64,000 bases of DNA. It comes from Burkholderiales bacterium. Its GTDB lineage: Bacteria; Pseudomonadota; Gammaproteobacteria; Burkholderiales; Burkholderiaceae. A program made the position numbers and the translations under genes. Below, piece after piece: positions 1 to 9,881 of the stretch (the first letter of the stretch is position 1; each line of letters opens with the position of its first letter). The notes below the pieces were generated by a model. The model was not told the origin of the DNA. It saw only the letters and a list, made by a program, of their open reading frames with translations, and searched no databases. Location: assembly GCA_026225235.1 (NCBI GenBank), contig JAMFSK010000098.1:62001-126000 (forward strand), read 5' to 3'.

Positions 1-425
1 GAAAACGTCTCGTCGGCGCAACGGGTGATGTCGAACAACGGGCCGACACCGACCGCCTTCAGCGCACGATCCAGCCCGACCCGGCTCTTCCCGGTTGCAA
101 CGGCGAGCTGAAAACCCGCCCCACGCAGGCGCTCAAGCATCTCGCGCGCGCCGGCAAACAATTCGATGGTCGGATCGCCAGTCAGGTAATGCACGCGATA
201 GCGCTCGACCAGTTGGGGGTAATCGTCCGGATCGAGCGTGGGCACGGCACTTTCCAGCGCATCGCGCAGCCCCAGGCCGATCACGTAGCTGGCGGCTTCG
301 TCCGTAGGCACCGGCAGACCCAGGTCGCGACAGGCGGCCTGGATACTGCGCGTGATGTGGGCAGTCGAATCCATCAGGGTGCCGTCCCAGTCGAACACGA
401 TCAGATCAAATTGCTTTTGCGGCAT
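1..425 (-). CDS. HAD-family hydrolase (phosphoglycolate phosphatase-like), 3' part missing
   Basis: The reading frame enters from ATG at 425 and runs off the left edge without a stop, so about 141 N-terminal residues are visible. It begins MPQKQFDLIVFDWDGTLMDS, the HAD motif I (DxDGT) with nucleophile Asp11 and acid/base Asp13, followed by a helical cap region. Further on, the segment reading LAVATGKSR looks like motif II (Thr in a hydrophobic strand). This places it in the HAD-IA subfamily, small-molecule phosphatases such as Gph. The substrate cannot be read from sequence. The start overlaps the end of rluC by 20 bases on the same strand, so translation is probably coupled; an HAD gene behind rluC is common in Burkholderiaceae. 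Motifs III and IV lie outside the window. Confidence 0.85.
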   Translation of the reverse strand, partial: MPQKQFDLIVFDWDGTLMDSTAHITRSIQAACRDLGLPVPTDEAASYVIGLGLRDALESAVPTLDPDDYPQLVERYRVHYLTGDPTIELFAGAREMLERLRGAGFQLAVATGKSRVGLDRALKAVGVGPLFDITRCADETF

Positions 426-1407
426 GCCCGTCTTCTTCCTTCAATTGGTCGATAAAGTGCCGGCAATCCGCCGGCAACGGCGCATGGAGCTCAACTGACT
501 CGCCACTGCCGGGGTGGGTAAAGCGCAGCTTGTAGGCGTGCAGGAACATCCGCTTGATGCCCGGGCGCACGCCTGAACGGCTCAGCTGGCGATTGAGCGC
601 ATAGTCACCATACTTCTCGTCGCCGACGATCGGCGTGCCCAAATGCTGGAGATGCACGCGGATCTGGTGTGTTCGCCCCGTTTTAAGCTCACATTCCAGC
701 AAAGCGTAGCCTTTGAAGCGTTCGACCAGGTTGAAAATCGTATGGGATGCTTGCCCGTCCTCTTGCACGCGCACCCGGCGCTCGCCTTCGGGCGTCAGAT
801 ACTTGTGCAAAGGCGCCTTCACGGCGCGGCGCGCGTCATGCCAGTCGCCGACGACACAGGCGAGATAACGTTTGTCGATGCGGTTTTCCCGGATTTGCTC
901 GTGCAGGGCGACCAGCGCCGAGCGCCGCTTCGCAATCATCAGTAGCCCCGAGGTTTCCCGGTCGAGCCGATGCACAAGCTCGAGGAATTTCGCGGTCGGG
1001 CGCGCGTTGCGCAACTGCTCAATCACACCAAAACTGACCCCGCTCCCGCCGTGAACCGCGAGACCGGCAGGCTTGTCGATCACCAAAAGGAAGTCGTCCT
1101 CGTGCACGATCGTATAAACCGGCGCGGGCATCCAGGTTGGTGTTTCGACTTCGCGCGCGGCGATGCGAATCGGCGGCACGCGCACCCGATCGCCCGCCAT
1201 CAATCGATAGTCAGCACCCACTCTCCCTTTATTGACGCGGACTTCACCGCTTCGCAGAATGCGGTAGACATGGCTTTTAGGCACGCCTTTACAAATGCGC
1301 ATCAAGAAGTTATCGATGCGCTGGCCCGCCCATTCTTCGTCGATCTCGATCATCGAGACCTGGTCGGCGGCAACTGAATGCCCGGAGGTTTTGCCTAACT
1401 CATTCAT
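406..1407 (-). CDS. rluC: 23S rRNA pseudouridine(955/2504/2580) synthase RluC
   Basis: 333 aa. Residues about 20-80 form an S4 RNA-binding domain, and the RluA-family catalytic motif HRLDRETSG is at 146-154 with catalytic Asp149. The second conserved block DKPAGLAVHGG is at 111-121. The enzyme isomerises uridines in 23S rRNA to pseudouridine in the cytoplasm. RluC rather than RluD is chosen because of the N-terminal S4 domain, length and the position divergent from rne, which is the usual location of rluC. The ATG at 1407 lies only 12 bases from the -35/-10 elements of the rne promoter, so the two divergent transcripts share a very short control region. Its 3' end overlaps the HAD gene. Confidence 0.93.
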   Translation of the reverse strand: MNELGKTSGHSVAADQVSMIEIDEEWAGQRIDNFLMRICKGVPKSHVYRILRSGEVRVNKGRVGADYRLMAGDRVRVPPIRIAAREVETPTWMPAPVYTIVHEDDFLLVIDKPAGLAVHGGSGVSFGVIEQLRNARPTAKFLELVHRLDRETSGLLMIAKRRSALVALHEQIRENRIDKRYLACVVGDWHDARRAVKAPLHKYLTPEGERRVRVQEDGQASHTIFNLVERFKGYALLECELKTGRTHQIRVHLQHLGTPIVGDEKYGDYALNRQLSRSGVRPGIKRMFLHAYKLRFTHPGSGESVELHAPLPADCRHFIDQLKEEDGHAAKAI

Positions 1408-1419
1408 TCTGCATATAAT
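1391..1419 (+). promoter_or_regulatory. Sigma-70 promoter of the rne leader
   Basis: TTGCCT (1391-1396), a 17-base spacer, then a perfect TATAAT (1414-1419). Transcription would begin near 1426, giving an rne leader of about 780 nt. The element lies inside the 5' end of the oppositely oriented rluC. Confidence 0.7.
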
Positions 1420-1425
1420 TTGTCA

Positions 1426-1552
1426 CAGCATTTGCTGTCGGCCACCAAATCTGAAGGTCGGACAGTGGAGTGCACCCGGTGCGAGCGGTAAAAACCGTCA
1501 TTTTACTTGCACCGGAGGGTCGGTTGCTCGTCCCGATGACGAGCATTTTTTT
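1426..1552 (+). ncRNA. Structured rne leader RNA ending in an intrinsic terminator (putative sRNA/attenuator)
   Basis: From the predicted start near 1426 the RNA can fold into a hairpin around 1435-1465 (CTGTC/GACAG core). A second stem follows, CCGGTGC (1476-1482) with GCACCGG (1509-1515), enclosing a CGGT/ACCG mini-hairpin with an A4 loop (1486-1497). A perfect terminator comes last (1525-1552). Early termination would release a stable ~125-nt RNA and leave only read-through to express rne. RNase E autoregulates through its own leader in enterobacteria; that this leader works the same way is inference. I cannot assign it to a named RNA family. Confidence 0.5.
1525..1552 (+). terminator. Intrinsic terminator inside the rne leader
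   Basis: TGCTCGTC (1525-1532), loop CCGAT, GACGAGCA (1538-1545): an 8-bp perfect stem followed directly by seven T residues (1546-1552). It lies about 100 nt after the rne promoter and 650 nt before the rne start codon. Confidence 0.75.
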
Positions 1553-2206
1553 GGTGAGTTGCACGCACGAAATTCGTTCAGGCAGGGATGGCGCCCACAG
1601 GTGCATCCGGTCGGGAGCGTTTTTCGCGGGCAGCGAAGTCCGGGTCAAAAAGAATTTTGTGTCGCGCAGCAGGCTGTCATAGGCCCGCTGCGCGGGAAGC
1701 GAAGTAAGCCGGTTCACGGCCGCGACGCCCCGCTTCAAAGGTGATCCCAGACGATCACGAGAAGCCGGATGCTCAAGGAAGTCGACCGGTACGATGTCAG
1801 GCATGCAATGTGTCGCCGTGCGCCGAACTGGCCGGCAACATGTTCATCAGGCGCCCGCTTGCGCGTCCGGTTCTGGCGTCCGGTCCAGTTGCGCTCTGCG
1901 CGCGGACCGGCTCAGTCAGGATACGGCATGCTCGCGCATGGTCCAGCATCGTCGATCGCGTGTGCCAGTGCTGCCCCTCTGATTGGGCAGACGTATCAGG
2001 CAATTCTCCCGTCCCGACTTCGGCCCCGCGTGCTTTATGTGACAACAAAAAGCGTGGCGCGTTGTCGTTTCCCCGGTCCGTTCGGCCCCATTTGGCCGCA
2101 CGCGTCCGTCCGGCGTCCGGTCTTCTGCATCAGTCCATCCGACTGATCGCGCTCATCAGCGCGGACGGATCCGAAACGACAGCACAGCCGCTCTGGGAGC
2201 CGTTCC
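1553..2206 (+). other. Long rne 5' leader without a recognisable gene
   Basis: About 650 bases between the internal terminator and the rne ATG. Open frames here have no recognisable protein features or convincing ribosome-binding sites. The bases just before rne contain GGGAGCC, about 8 nt upstream of the ATG, as the likely Shine-Dalgarno. A second promoter for rne downstream of the terminator would be expected if the terminator is efficient, but none is obvious. Confidence 0.5.
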
Positions 2207-5200
2207 ATGAAACGCATGCTGTTCAATGCGACGCAGCAGGAAGAACTGCGCGTCGCCATCGTCGATGGTCAGAAGCTGATTGACATCGATATCGAAACCG
2301 CCGGCCGCGAACAACGCAAAGGCAATATCTACAAGGGTGTCATCACCCGGATCGAACCCTCTCTCGAAGCTTGCTTCGTCAATTACGGTGAAGACCGCCA
2401 CGGTTTTCTGCCGTTCAAGGAAGTCGCCCGCCAGTATTTCCGTGATGGCGTCGACATGCGCTCCGCCCGGATTCAGGACGCGCTGCGCGAAGGCCAGGAA
2501 CTGATCGTCCAGGTTGAGAAAGAAGAACGCGGCAACAAGGGCGCTGCCCTGACCACGTTTATTTCGCTCGCCGGCCGCTACCTGGTGCTGATGCCGAACA
2601 ACCCGCGCGGCGGCGGCGTATCGCGCCGTATCGAGGGCGAAGAGCGTCAGGAACTGCGCGAGACCATGGGCCAGCTCGAGCTGCCCGAGGGCATGAGCAT
2701 CATCGCGCGCACGGCCGGTATTGGCCGCAGCGCCGAAGAACTGCAATGGGACCTGAATTACCTGATGCAGCTCTGGCGTGCGATCGAAGAAGCGTCGAAG
2801 TCGACGCGCGGTCCGCTGCTGATCTATCTCGAATCGAGCCTGGTGATTCGCGCGATTCGCGATTACTTCCAGCCGGATATTGGCGAAATCCTCATCGACA
2901 CCGAGGAAATCGACGAGCAAGCACGCGCGTTCATGAGCGTCGTGATGCCGGACAACCTGATCAAGGTGAAGCGCTACCGCGACGATGTGCCGCTGTTCTC
3001 GCGCTTCCAGATCGAGCACCAGATCGAAACCGCCTACTCGCGGACCGTGCCGTTGCCCTCCGGCGGCGCAATCGTGATCGACCACACCGAAGCGCTCGTC
3101 GCCATCGATGTGAACTCGGCACGCGCGACCAAGGGCGCCGACATCGAAGAAACCGCTGCGCGCACCAACCTCGAAGCCGCCGACGAAGTCGCCCGTCAGT
3201 TACGCCTGCGTGATCTGGGCGGCCTGATCGTGATCGACTTTATCGACATGGAGTCGACCAAGAGCCAGCGTGAAGTCGAGCAACGCCTGAAAGACGCGCT
3301 CAAGCACGACCGTGCACGCGTCCAGATGGGCAAGATCTCGCGCTTCGGCCTGATGGAGCTGTCGCGTCAGCGGCTGCGCCCGGCCCTGTCCGAAGGCAGC
3401 CATGTGACCTGCCCGCGCTGCAATGGCACGGGTCACATCCGCGACACCGAATCGTCCGCGCTGCAAGTGCTGCGGATCATTCAGGAAGAAGCGATGAAGG
3501 AAAACACCTCGGCGATTCACTGCCAGGTGCCGGTCGAAGTGACCGCCTTCCTGCTGAACGAAAAGCGCCAGGAAATCAACAAGATCGAGACGCGCTTCAA
3601 GGTCGGCGTTGTGCTGATTCCGAACAAGCATCTCGATACGCCGCACTACAAGCTCGAACGCCTGCGCCACGACGACCCGCGTCTCGAGGAACCGCGTGCG
3701 AGCTACAAGATGGCTGAGGAAGCCGCGCGCGAACTGGAGTCCGAATCGGGCTACAGCAAACGTGCCGAAGAAGCGAAGCCGAAGCAGGAAGCCGCGGTTA
3801 AGGGCATTACGCCCGAGCGCCCGGCGCCGACTTCGACGCCGCGTCCGGAACCCGTCGTAGCGGCATCCGTGCCGTCGGCGATTCCCGTCTCGAGCGGTGG
3901 CGGCCTCATCGGCTGGATCAAGGGCCTGTTCGGTATGACGCCGGCTCCGGTCGCACCGCCGGTCGAAACCCCGGCTGCGAAGCCGGCGGCCCGGACCGCG
4001 CGCGAGCGGATCGAACGCGCCGAACGTGGTGAACGTAACGGCGAGAAGTCCGACAAGGGCGATCGTCAGGAACGTGGCGGCCGCGGCCGTCGCGGTGCCG
4101 CGCAAGGTACGCGTGACGTAACAGCCCAGCCGGCGCAACGGGGTCCGCGTCAGGATCGTGGTGACCGGAGCGCTGAAGTGCGTGAAGGGCGTGAACCCCG
4201 CGAGGGACGGGAGACTCGCGAACCGCGTGAACCCCGTGAACCGCGCGAGGGCCGCGAGCCGCGTGAAGCACGTGAACCGCGCGAAGTGCGCGATACCCGT
4301 GAGCCGCGTGAACCCCGCGAGCCGCGGGAAGGACGTGGCGGTCGCGAACGGCAATCGGAACGCACGACGGAAACCACCGATGCCGCACGCACAGATGGCG
4401 TCGAACGTCAGGAGCGCGCGGGCCGTGGAGAACGCGGCGAGCGTGGCGAACGTCGTGAGAAACGCACGGCCGACGCGGTCGCAGCGGGCGATGACACCTT
4501 GCTGAATGGCGATGTGTCGCTCGAAGGCAATGGTGAAGCGCAGGCCCGTGATGAACAGTTCGGCGATGATGAAGCGCCGCGCGAAGGGGGCGAAGAACGC
4601 CGCCGTCGCCGTCGTGGCCGTCGCGGTGGACGTCGCGAGCGTGAGGAAGAGGGCGTGAACACCAATCTGGCCGCTGATGTGGCAGAAGGTGGTGCTCAAG
4701 CAGTGACGGAAGGTCAGTCGGCAGAAGGTGAAGGCACGCGTCAGCGCGCTCCGCGCCGGACGGAAGCACCGGCTGTGGAAGCCGCTGCAACGTCCTTCGG
4801 CGAAGAAGCGCCGGCAGCCGTCGCAGCTCAGCCCGTGGCACCCGTACAGGCACCCGTCGCGCAAGCGATCGCCGACGCGGCACATGAGCCTGTGCAGGTC
4901 GCTGCTGCTTCGTCGCCGGTCGTCGCAACGCCCGCACCGGTGGAAGCGCCCGCTGCTGCGGCAAGGGAAGCGGAGGAGGTTCGCACGGAGGCCCCGGCTT
5001 ATGTCGAAACGAACAAGGCACCGGAACCGGAACCGGCGCCTGTCGTGACCGATAGCCATGTCGCCGAAGTCGCAGCGCCTGCGGTGGAAGTTCGTCCGGT
5101 CGTCGAAACGCCTGCTGAAGCGCCTGTTGCGACGGTATCGCATGAAACGAGCGCCGCACCGGTCGCAACGCCGGTGGTCGCAAGCGAAGTGCCAGCACCG

Positions 5201-5617
5201 GTCCAGGCTGAAACGGCACCGGCCGTCCACGAACCCGTGGCGGCCGCTCCCGTCGCCGCCGAGCCCTTTGCTGTGCCGGCTCCGGTTGCGCCGAAGATCG
5301 CTGTGGAAACCACACCGGCAGTCGAAGTCGCAGTGGAATCGACGGTGAAGCCGGTGGTCGAAACGCCGGCTCCGGCGAAGGCCCCTGCCCCCGCGGCCGC
5401 GCAGCCTCTGTCGATCGAAGCCCTAACCCCTGTGCTTGAATCGGCAGGCCTGGTCTGGGTCAACACCGACTCGAGCAAGCTGCAAGCTGCCCGCGAAGTC
5501 GCCGCCCAACAAGCGCCGGCACCGCGCGCTCCGCGTGAGCGCAAGGCGCTGCCTCCGGTCTCGGCCGCACCGATGGTGCAGATCGAAACCGGTCGCGACG
5601 GCAACGGCCAGGCGTAA
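2207..5617 (+). CDS. rne: Ribonuclease E
   Basis: 1136 aa endoribonuclease that initiates mRNA decay and processes rRNA and tRNA precursors. The N-terminal half is the catalytic domain: an S1 RNA-binding fold near residues 35-120, Mg-binding Asp301 (in IDVNS) and Asp344 (in VIDFIDM), and the Zn-link Cys402/Cys405 in CPRCNGTGH. These match E. coli D303/D346/C404/C407 with a constant offset of two. [10 protein letters not shown] at 567-576 resembles the amphipathic membrane-anchoring helix of E. coli RNase E. The C-terminal half is a disordered scaffold: an Arg/Glu/Pro repeat block (about 659-709), a run of arginines around residue 800 (RNA-binding type), then a long Ala/Pro/Val/Glu-rich tail. 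It is likely autoregulated through its long leader. A terminator follows. Confidence 0.97.
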   Translation: MKRMLFNATQQEELRVAIVDGQKLIDIDIETAGREQRKGNIYKGVITRIEPSLEACFVNYGEDRHGFLPFKEVARQYFRDGVDMRSARIQDALREGQELIVQVEKEERGNKGAALTTFISLAGRYLVLMPNNPRGGGVSRRIEGEERQELRETMGQLELPEGMSIIARTAGIGRSAEELQWDLNYLMQLWRAIEEASKSTRGPLLIYLESSLVIRAIRDYFQPDIGEILIDTEEIDEQARAFMSVVMPDNLIKVKRYRDDVPLFSRFQIEHQIETAYSRTVPLPSGGAIVIDHTEALVAIDVNSARATKGADIEETAARTNLEAADEVARQLRLRDLGGLIVIDFIDMESTKSQREVEQRLKDALKHDRARVQMGKISRFGLMELSRQRLRPALSEGSHVTCPRCNGTGHIRDTESSALQVLRIIQEEAMKENTSAIHCQVPVEVTAFLLNEKRQEINKIETRFKVGVVLIPNKHLDTPHYKLERLRHDDPRLEEPRASYKMAEEAARELESESGYSKRAEEAKPKQEAAVKGITPERPAPTSTPRPEPVVAASVPSAIPVSSGGGLIGWIKGLFGMTPAPVAPPVETPAAKPAARTARERIERAERGERNGEKSDKGDRQERGGRGRRGAAQGTRDVTAQPAQRGPRQDRGDRSAEVREGREPREGRETREPREPREPREGREPREAREPREVRDTREPREPREPREGRGGRERQSERTTETTDAARTDGVERQERAGRGERGERGERREKRTADAVAAGDDTLLNGDVSLEGNGEAQARDEQFGDDEAPREGGEERRRRRRGRRGGRREREEEGVNTNLAADVAEGGAQAVTEGQSAEGEGTRQRAPRRTEAPAVEAAATSFGEEAPAAVAAQPVAPVQAPVAQAIADAAHEPVQVAAASSPVVATPAPVEAPAAAAREAEEVRTEAPAYVETNKAPEPEPAPVVTDSHVAEVAAPAVEVRPVVETPAEAPVATVSHETSAAPVATPVVASEVPAPVQAETAPAVHEPVAAAPVAAEPFAVPAPVAPKIAVETTPAVEVAVESTVKPVVETPAPAKAPAPAAAQPLSIEALTPVLESAGLVWVNTDSSKLQAAREVAAQQAPAPRAPRERKALPPVSAAPMVQIETGRDGNGQA

Positions 5618-5687
5618 GCCACGGCGCCCTTCGGGGCGCTGGCCGCAGGACCTGGGCGACGACCGCTGTCGCTCGCCCGTTCGACCC

Positions 5688-5719
5688 GCCCGACAGGCTC
5701 ACGCCTGCCGGGCTTTTTT
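5688..5719 (+). terminator. Intrinsic terminator after rne
   Basis: GCCCGACAGGC (5688-5698), loop TCAC, GCCTGCCGGGC (5703-5713) with one A-C mismatch, then six T residues (5714-5719). It separates rne from the moaA operon. Confidence 0.8.
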
Positions 5720-5789
5720 GCAACTGTACCTTTCAAGTCAGGCGCAGCGGCATTCAGCTAAAATGCAAGGGTACGCAGTCAAGGTTCCC

Positions 5790-6944
5790 ATGCCCAGCAA
5801 AGTCATCCCGGTCGCGGATTGGCGCAGTTTGTCGCGCGACCGTCCGGTCCCAGGCCTGTCCGGCCCCATCGCGACGCCTAGCGGCGCGCTGACGGATACG
5901 CTTGCCCGGCCGCTGCGGGACCTGCGCATTTCGGTGACCGATCGCTGCAACTTCCGCTGCGTCTATTGCATGCCGAAAGAATCGTTCGGCAAAGATCACC
6001 CATTCCTGCCGCACAGCCACTTGCTGACCTTCGAGGAAATCGAGCGTCTTGCGCGGGTTTTCGTGTCGCATGGCGTCGAGAAAATCCGCCTGACGGGTGG
6101 CGAGCCCCTACTGCGCAAGAACCTCGAGTACCTGATTGAGCGGCTCGCGCAACTGCGTACGGTCCACGGCAAACCGCTCGATCTGACGCTCACGACCAAC
6201 GGCTCCCTGCTCACCCGCAAAGCCGCAGCGCTCAAGGCTGCGGGGCTCACCCGCCTTACGGTCAGCCTGGACGCGCTCGACGACACACTGTTTCGCGGCA
6301 TCAACGATGTCGACTTCCCGGTGGCCGACGTTCTGGCCGGCATCGACGCAGCGCGCGAGGCGGGATTCGCGTCGATCAAGGTCAATATGGTCGTCAAGCG
6401 CGGCACGAATGACCAGGAAATCGTGCCGATGGCACGTCATTTCCGCGACAGCGGCGTAGTACTTCGCTTTATCGAATATATGGACGTCGGTAACTCGAAC
6501 GGCTGGCGGATGGATGATGTCTTGCCATCGGCCGATGTCGTCGAGCGGATCTCGGCGCGCTTCCCGCTCGAAGCGATTGCGCCGGGCTATCGCGGCGAGA
6601 CAGCCGCGCGCTGGCGCTATGTCGACGGCGCGGGCGAGATCGGCGTGATCTCGAGCGTGACCCACGCGTTTTGTGGTGATTGCACGCGGGCGAGACTCTC
6701 GACCGAAGGCAAGGTTTATCTGTGTCTGTTCGCGAACCAGGGCTATGACCTGCGCGCCCTGTTGCGCGACCCCGCCATCAGTGACGCAGGACTGGCAACC
6801 GCCGTCGCACGAATCTGGCAGGGCCGCGGCGATCAGTATTCCCAGCAGCGCTCCGCGGCCGGTGCCGCACAGGCGAGCGGGGATGCAGGCAGCCGCCATG
6901 ACACCGAGGCGCCGCGCGTCGAAATGTCTTATATCGGCGGATGA
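5790..6944 (+). CDS. moaA: GTP 3',8-cyclase MoaA
   Basis: 384 aa radical-SAM enzyme for the first step of molybdenum cofactor synthesis (GTP to 3',8-cyclo-GTP). The N-terminal SAM cluster motif is Cys53-x3-Cys57-x2-Cys60 in CNFRCVYC. The C-terminal cluster motif is visible in [13 protein letters not shown] with a third Cys in VYLCLF. The protein ends in the conserved Gly-Gly (SYIGG). The start at 5790 gives an N-terminus [14 protein letters not shown] of the type seen in Burkholderia MoaA. An in-frame ATG at 5763 is less likely because it overlaps a TAAAAT -10-like element (5759-5764). The stop overlaps mobA in an ATGA arrangement, so the two are co-translated. Confidence 0.95.
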   Translation: MPSKVIPVADWRSLSRDRPVPGLSGPIATPSGALTDTLARPLRDLRISVTDRCNFRCVYCMPKESFGKDHPFLPHSHLLTFEEIERLARVFVSHGVEKIRLTGGEPLLRKNLEYLIERLAQLRTVHGKPLDLTLTTNGSLLTRKAAALKAAGLTRLTVSLDALDDTLFRGINDVDFPVADVLAGIDAAREAGFASIKVNMVVKRGTNDQEIVPMARHFRDSGVVLRFIEYMDVGNSNGWRMDDVLPSADVVERISARFPLEAIAPGYRGETAARWRYVDGAGEIGVISSVTHAFCGDCTRARLSTEGKVYLCLFANQGYDLRALLRDPAISDAGLATAVARIWQGRGDQYSQQRSAAGAAQASGDAGSRHDTEAPRVEMSYIGG

Positions 6945-7561
6945 TGCAAGCCGTGCGACCGCGGATCGGCCATGAGCAGGTCACCGGCCTGATCCTCGCG
7001 GGTGGCCAGGGTTCACGCATGGGTGGTGTCGACAAAGGGCTCCAGGCGCTGCGCGGCCGGCCCCTCGTCGAACATGCGATCGAGCGTCTGCAGCCGCAAG
7101 TCGGTGCCCTCGCGATCAGCGCGAACCGGAACACCGACCTTTACCGACGCTATGGATTTCCGGTCTATGGCGACTCTCCCGCGCCGACCTTCGCCGGCCC
7201 CCTCGCCGGTATTGCCACCGGCCTGCATGCCGCGACCACCCCCTGGGTGCTGATCGTTCCCTGCGATGCCCCCCTCTTCCCGCTCGATCTCGCCGACAAG
7301 CTGATCGAGGCCCTCGAAGTGACTGCGGGCGACCTCGCCTTCGCGGCGACCCGCGAAGCGGACGGCACACACCAGCAACATCCCGTGTTCGCGCTGTTAC
7401 CGAGCCGGCTCGCCGATTCGGCCAACGCCCAACTGGCGAGTGGCGTGCGACGACTTGGCGCGTGGTACGCCCACCACAACGCCGTCGAAGTCAGTTTTCG
7501 TGAAACACACGCGTTCTACAATGCGAACACCCTGCAAGACCTGCAGGAATTAGAACGATAA
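6941..7561 (+). CDS. mobA: Molybdenum cofactor guanylyltransferase MobA
   Basis: 206 aa. It links GMP to molybdopterin to make the guanine dinucleotide cofactor used by DMSO-reductase-family enzymes. The nucleotide-binding signature [16 protein letters not shown] is near residues 19-34, and a metal-binding aspartate sits in VPCDAPLFP. Length is close to the family norm (about 195-210 aa). The ATG at 6941 overlaps the moaA stop; a second ATG three bases later is an equally possible start. It forms an operon with moaA and fits the same pathway. Confidence 0.94.
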   Translation: MMQAVRPRIGHEQVTGLILAGGQGSRMGGVDKGLQALRGRPLVEHAIERLQPQVGALAISANRNTDLYRRYGFPVYGDSPAPTFAGPLAGIATGLHAATTPWVLIVPCDAPLFPLDLADKLIEALEVTAGDLAFAATREADGTHQQHPVFALLPSRLADSANAQLASGVRRLGAWYAHHNAVEVSFRETHAFYNANTLQDLQELER

Positions 7562-7642
7562 GCGCGGTGTGCCCGAAAGGTGCGCCAGATCGGCAACAGG
7601 CCAGCCGACGCGCGGATTGCGCCATATCTTTTCATCCAAGCA

Positions 7643-7960
7643 ATGAAAAAGCAGATTTCGTATATCACCCCGGGGCAAACGGCGAAGGCGCTGATCCTGA
7701 TTTACCTGACGTTCTCCGTGCCGATCGTGGTGCTCGGGGCGCTGGTCGCGGCCGTGCAATCGGGTATCGCGAGTGGCGGAATGTCGAGTACGTCGCTTGC
7801 GAACATCGTGCTCGCATTCTTCAGCGCCCTGATCCTCAACGCACTGATCGGCTTCGCGCTCCTCTGGATCGCCTGCCATGCCTACAACTGGGTCGCGAGC
7901 CGTTTCGGCGGCATTGAAATCGCCTTGAGCGACGCGCCGGAAGATGAGGACGAAGACTGA
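7643..7960 (+). CDS. Small two-helix membrane protein, function unknown
   Basis: 105 aa starting MKKQISYITPGQTAK. Two strongly hydrophobic segments are visible (about residues 17-41 and 55-80), joined by a Gly/Ser loop. The C-terminus is very acidic (EDEDED). I recognise similar short membrane proteins in Burkholderiaceae but know no function for them. The start was chosen at the Lys-rich MKKQ rather than an upstream in-frame codon because the extra residues look non-coding. The stop overlaps the next gene by one base, so it is probably co-translated with the acetyltransferase. Confidence 0.75.
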   Translation: MKKQISYITPGQTAKALILIYLTFSVPIVVLGALVAAVQSGIASGGMSSTSLANIVLAFFSALILNALIGFALLWIACHAYNWVASRFGGIEIALSDAPEDEDED

Positions 7961-8463
7961 TGCCGGCACCTTCGGAGGCAAGTGCGTCAATCCGCTTTGC
8001 GCGACCCGACGACGCGGCGGCGATTCTGTCGCTGATCACGGAGCTCGCTGAATTCGAACACCTGACGCATTTGCTGGTCGCGACCGAAGAGACGCTGCGC
8101 GCCGCGCTCGCAGACGATCTTCCGCGCGTCGAATGCCTGGTGGCCGAATATGAAGGGAAGGTCGTCGCCTACGCGATGTACTTCCATAACTTCTCAAGCT
8201 TCCTGACCCAGCGTGGGCTCTATCTCGAAGACCTGTATGTGAGTCCGGCCGCGCGCCGCATGGGTGTGGCTTCGGCGATGCTGCGCAAGCTCGCGGCGAT
8301 CGCGGTCGAGCGCCAGTGCGCCCGCTTCGAATGGACTGTGCTCGACTGGAATCAGTCGGCCATCGACTTCTACGAGAACATCGGCGCGACGGTCATGCCT
8401 GACTGGCGTGTCGTGCGTATGACGGGCGAGGCATTGACGAAACTCGCGGGCGGTCCGGGATAG
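7960..8463 (+). CDS. GNAT-family N-acetyltransferase
   Basis: 167 aa. The acetyl-CoA binding region is visible in LEDLYVSPAARRMGVASAML (an R/Q-x-x-G-x-A-type pyrophosphate loop), followed by FEWTVLDWNQSAIDFYENIG, typical of the diamine acetyltransferase-like GNAT branch. Overall pattern and length resemble spermidine/diamine N-acetyltransferase-like proteins, but the acceptor substrate cannot be inferred. It starts one base into the preceding stop codon. Confidence 0.9.
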   Translation: MPAPSEASASIRFARPDDAAAILSLITELAEFEHLTHLLVATEETLRAALADDLPRVECLVAEYEGKVVAYAMYFHNFSSFLTQRGLYLEDLYVSPAARRMGVASAMLRKLAAIAVERQCARFEWTVLDWNQSAIDFYENIGATVMPDWRVVRMTGEALTKLAGGPG

Positions 8464-8482
8464 AGTTTGATGCCATGCGACG

Positions 8483-8505
8483 GGCATCGCTCGTTCGGCG
8501 ATGCC
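8483..8505. terminator. Hairpin between convergent GNAT and rmuC genes
   Basis: GGCATCGC (8483-8490) pairs with GCGATGCC (8498-8505) around a 7-nt loop: a perfect 8-bp stem with no T-run. It touches the rmuC stop codon. Possible bidirectional terminator. Confidence 0.45.
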
Positions 8506-9881
8506 TAGTCGTTGTCGGCTTCCGCTGCAGCAGTATCCGTTGACGGCGACTCGCTCGTCTCACTCCCGCTCACACCGCTTTCCGTATTCCCCAGCAATCC
8601 CACCGCCTGATCGCCGGGCAGCGCCTCGACGTCGCGCAGCTTTCGGCTCATCGTACGCGTGCGCACTTCGGCTGCTTCGATCGTGCGCGTCACGGTCAGC
8701 AACTGCGCCTTGGTTTTCGCGAGCACATCGCCGAACTTGCTGAACTCGGTCTTCACTGCGCCGAGTACCTGCCAGACCTCGCTCGACCGTTTCTCGATCG
8801 CGAGCGTCCTGAAGCCCATCTGCAAGCTGTTCAACAAAGCGGTCAGCGTGGTCGGGCCCGCGATCGTGATCCGATAATCCCGTTGCAGGCTGTCGGTCAG
8901 CCCGGGGCGACGCAGCACCTCCGCATACAACCCTTCTGTCGGCAAATATAAGATCCCGAAGTCCGTCGTATGCGGCGGCGACACGTACTTCTCGGCGATC
9001 GTCTTGGCCTCGAGCCTGATCCGCCCATCCAGCGCACGCGAGGCCTCTTCGACCGCGACCGGATCCGCGCGCTCTTGCGCGAGGATCAGGCGCTCATAGT
9101 CTTCACGCGGAAACTTCGCATCGATCGGCAACCAGACGGGCACGTCGTCACCCGAACCCGCCGAGCTGACCGAACGCCCGGGCAGGCGAATCGCAAACTC
9201 GACACGCTCGGTGCGCATCGGCACCGTCGCCACATTCTTCGCATACTGGTCCGCGGTCAGCACCTGGTCGAGCAAGGCTTCAAGTTGCACCTCGCCCCAG
9301 GTCCCGCGAGTCTTCACATTGGTCAGCACGCGCTTGAGGTCGCCCACCCCCGCAGCCAAGGTCTGCATCTCGCCAAGCCCGCGATGGACGAGTTCGAGGC
9401 GATCCGACACCAGCTTGAAGGATTCACCCAGCCGATGTTCGAGCGTCGCGTGCAGCTTCTCGTCGACGGTCTGACGCATCTCTTCGAGCTTCTTCGCGTT
9501 GTTCGCCTCGATATCCTTGAGCTTCTGTTCGAGCGTCGCCCGTACTTCGGCAAAACGCCGGTCATTGCTTTCCGACAACAGCGACAGCTGCTGATTCAGC
9601 GTATCGCCAAAACGCTTGAGCACCAGGCTCTGTTCATCGCGCCCGAGCCGGCCGCTTTCGGCGATATCCGCACGGACTTCGCGTTCGAGCCGCTCGATCA
9701 GACGCTGCTGCACGGCTTGTGTCGCATCCCAGCGGTCGCCGAGCTCAAGCAGCAACGTGTCGTCGTTGCCGCGACTGCTCTGTCGCAGCGCAATCAGCAC
9801 CAGCGGCACCAGCGCGAGCAACGCCAACAATAAGGCGACCGCGAGCACGACCCCCATCAGGCCGGGCGCCCCATCGTTCAT
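8505..9881 (-). CDS. rmuC: DNA recombination protein RmuC homologue
   Basis: 458 aa. It has an N-terminal membrane anchor (about residues 9-29) and a long coiled-coil region (about 55-160, rich in Glu/Lys/Leu). The RmuC nuclease-like core follows, with the family motifs TRGTWGEVQLEALLDQVL and VWLPIDAKFPREDYERL. RmuC limits DNA inversions and is grouped with PD-(D/E)xK-type folds; its biochemical activity is not well settled. The C-terminus is a low-complexity Ser/Thr/Ala/Asp tail. Its start overlaps the stop of the upstream dehydrogenase by 4 bases (ATGA). Confidence 0.93.
   Translation of the reverse strand: MNDGAPGLMGVVLAVALLLALLALVPLVLIALRQSSRGNDDTLLLELGDRWDATQAVQQRLIERLEREVRADIAESGRLGRDEQSLVLKRFGDTLNQQLSLLSESNDRRFAEVRATLEQKLKDIEANNAKKLEEMRQTVDEKLHATLEHRLGESFKLVSDRLELVHRGLGEMQTLAAGVGDLKRVLTNVKTRGTWGEVQLEALLDQVLTADQYAKNVATVPMRTERVEFAIRLPGRSVSSAGSGDDVPVWLPIDAKFPREDYERLILAQERADPVAVEEASRALDGRIRLEAKTIAEKYVSPPHTTDFGILYLPTEGLYAEVLRRPGLTDSLQRDYRITIAGPTTLTALLNSLQMGFRTLAIEKRSSEVWQVLGAVKTEFSKFGDVLAKTKAQLLTVTRTIEAAEVRTRTMSRKLRDVEALPGDQAVGLLGNTESGVSGSETSESPSTDTAAAEADND

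Noticed and set aside
4181..4340. CRISPR-like repeats
   Set aside because: The repetition is of short codons within a coding frame; there are no identical repeats with unique spacers.
3200..5230. 676-codon minus-strand frame opposite the rne scaffold region
   Set aside because: Antisense to rne; mirrors the Arg/Pro repeats and has no protein features of its own.
5436..5789. Longer N-terminus for moaA
   Set aside because: It would overlap rne and the rne terminator; the MoaA family start is at 5790.
5620..5789. Molybdenum-cofactor riboswitch before moaA
   Set aside because: The gap holds the rne terminator and a short spacer; no long structured aptamer is apparent.
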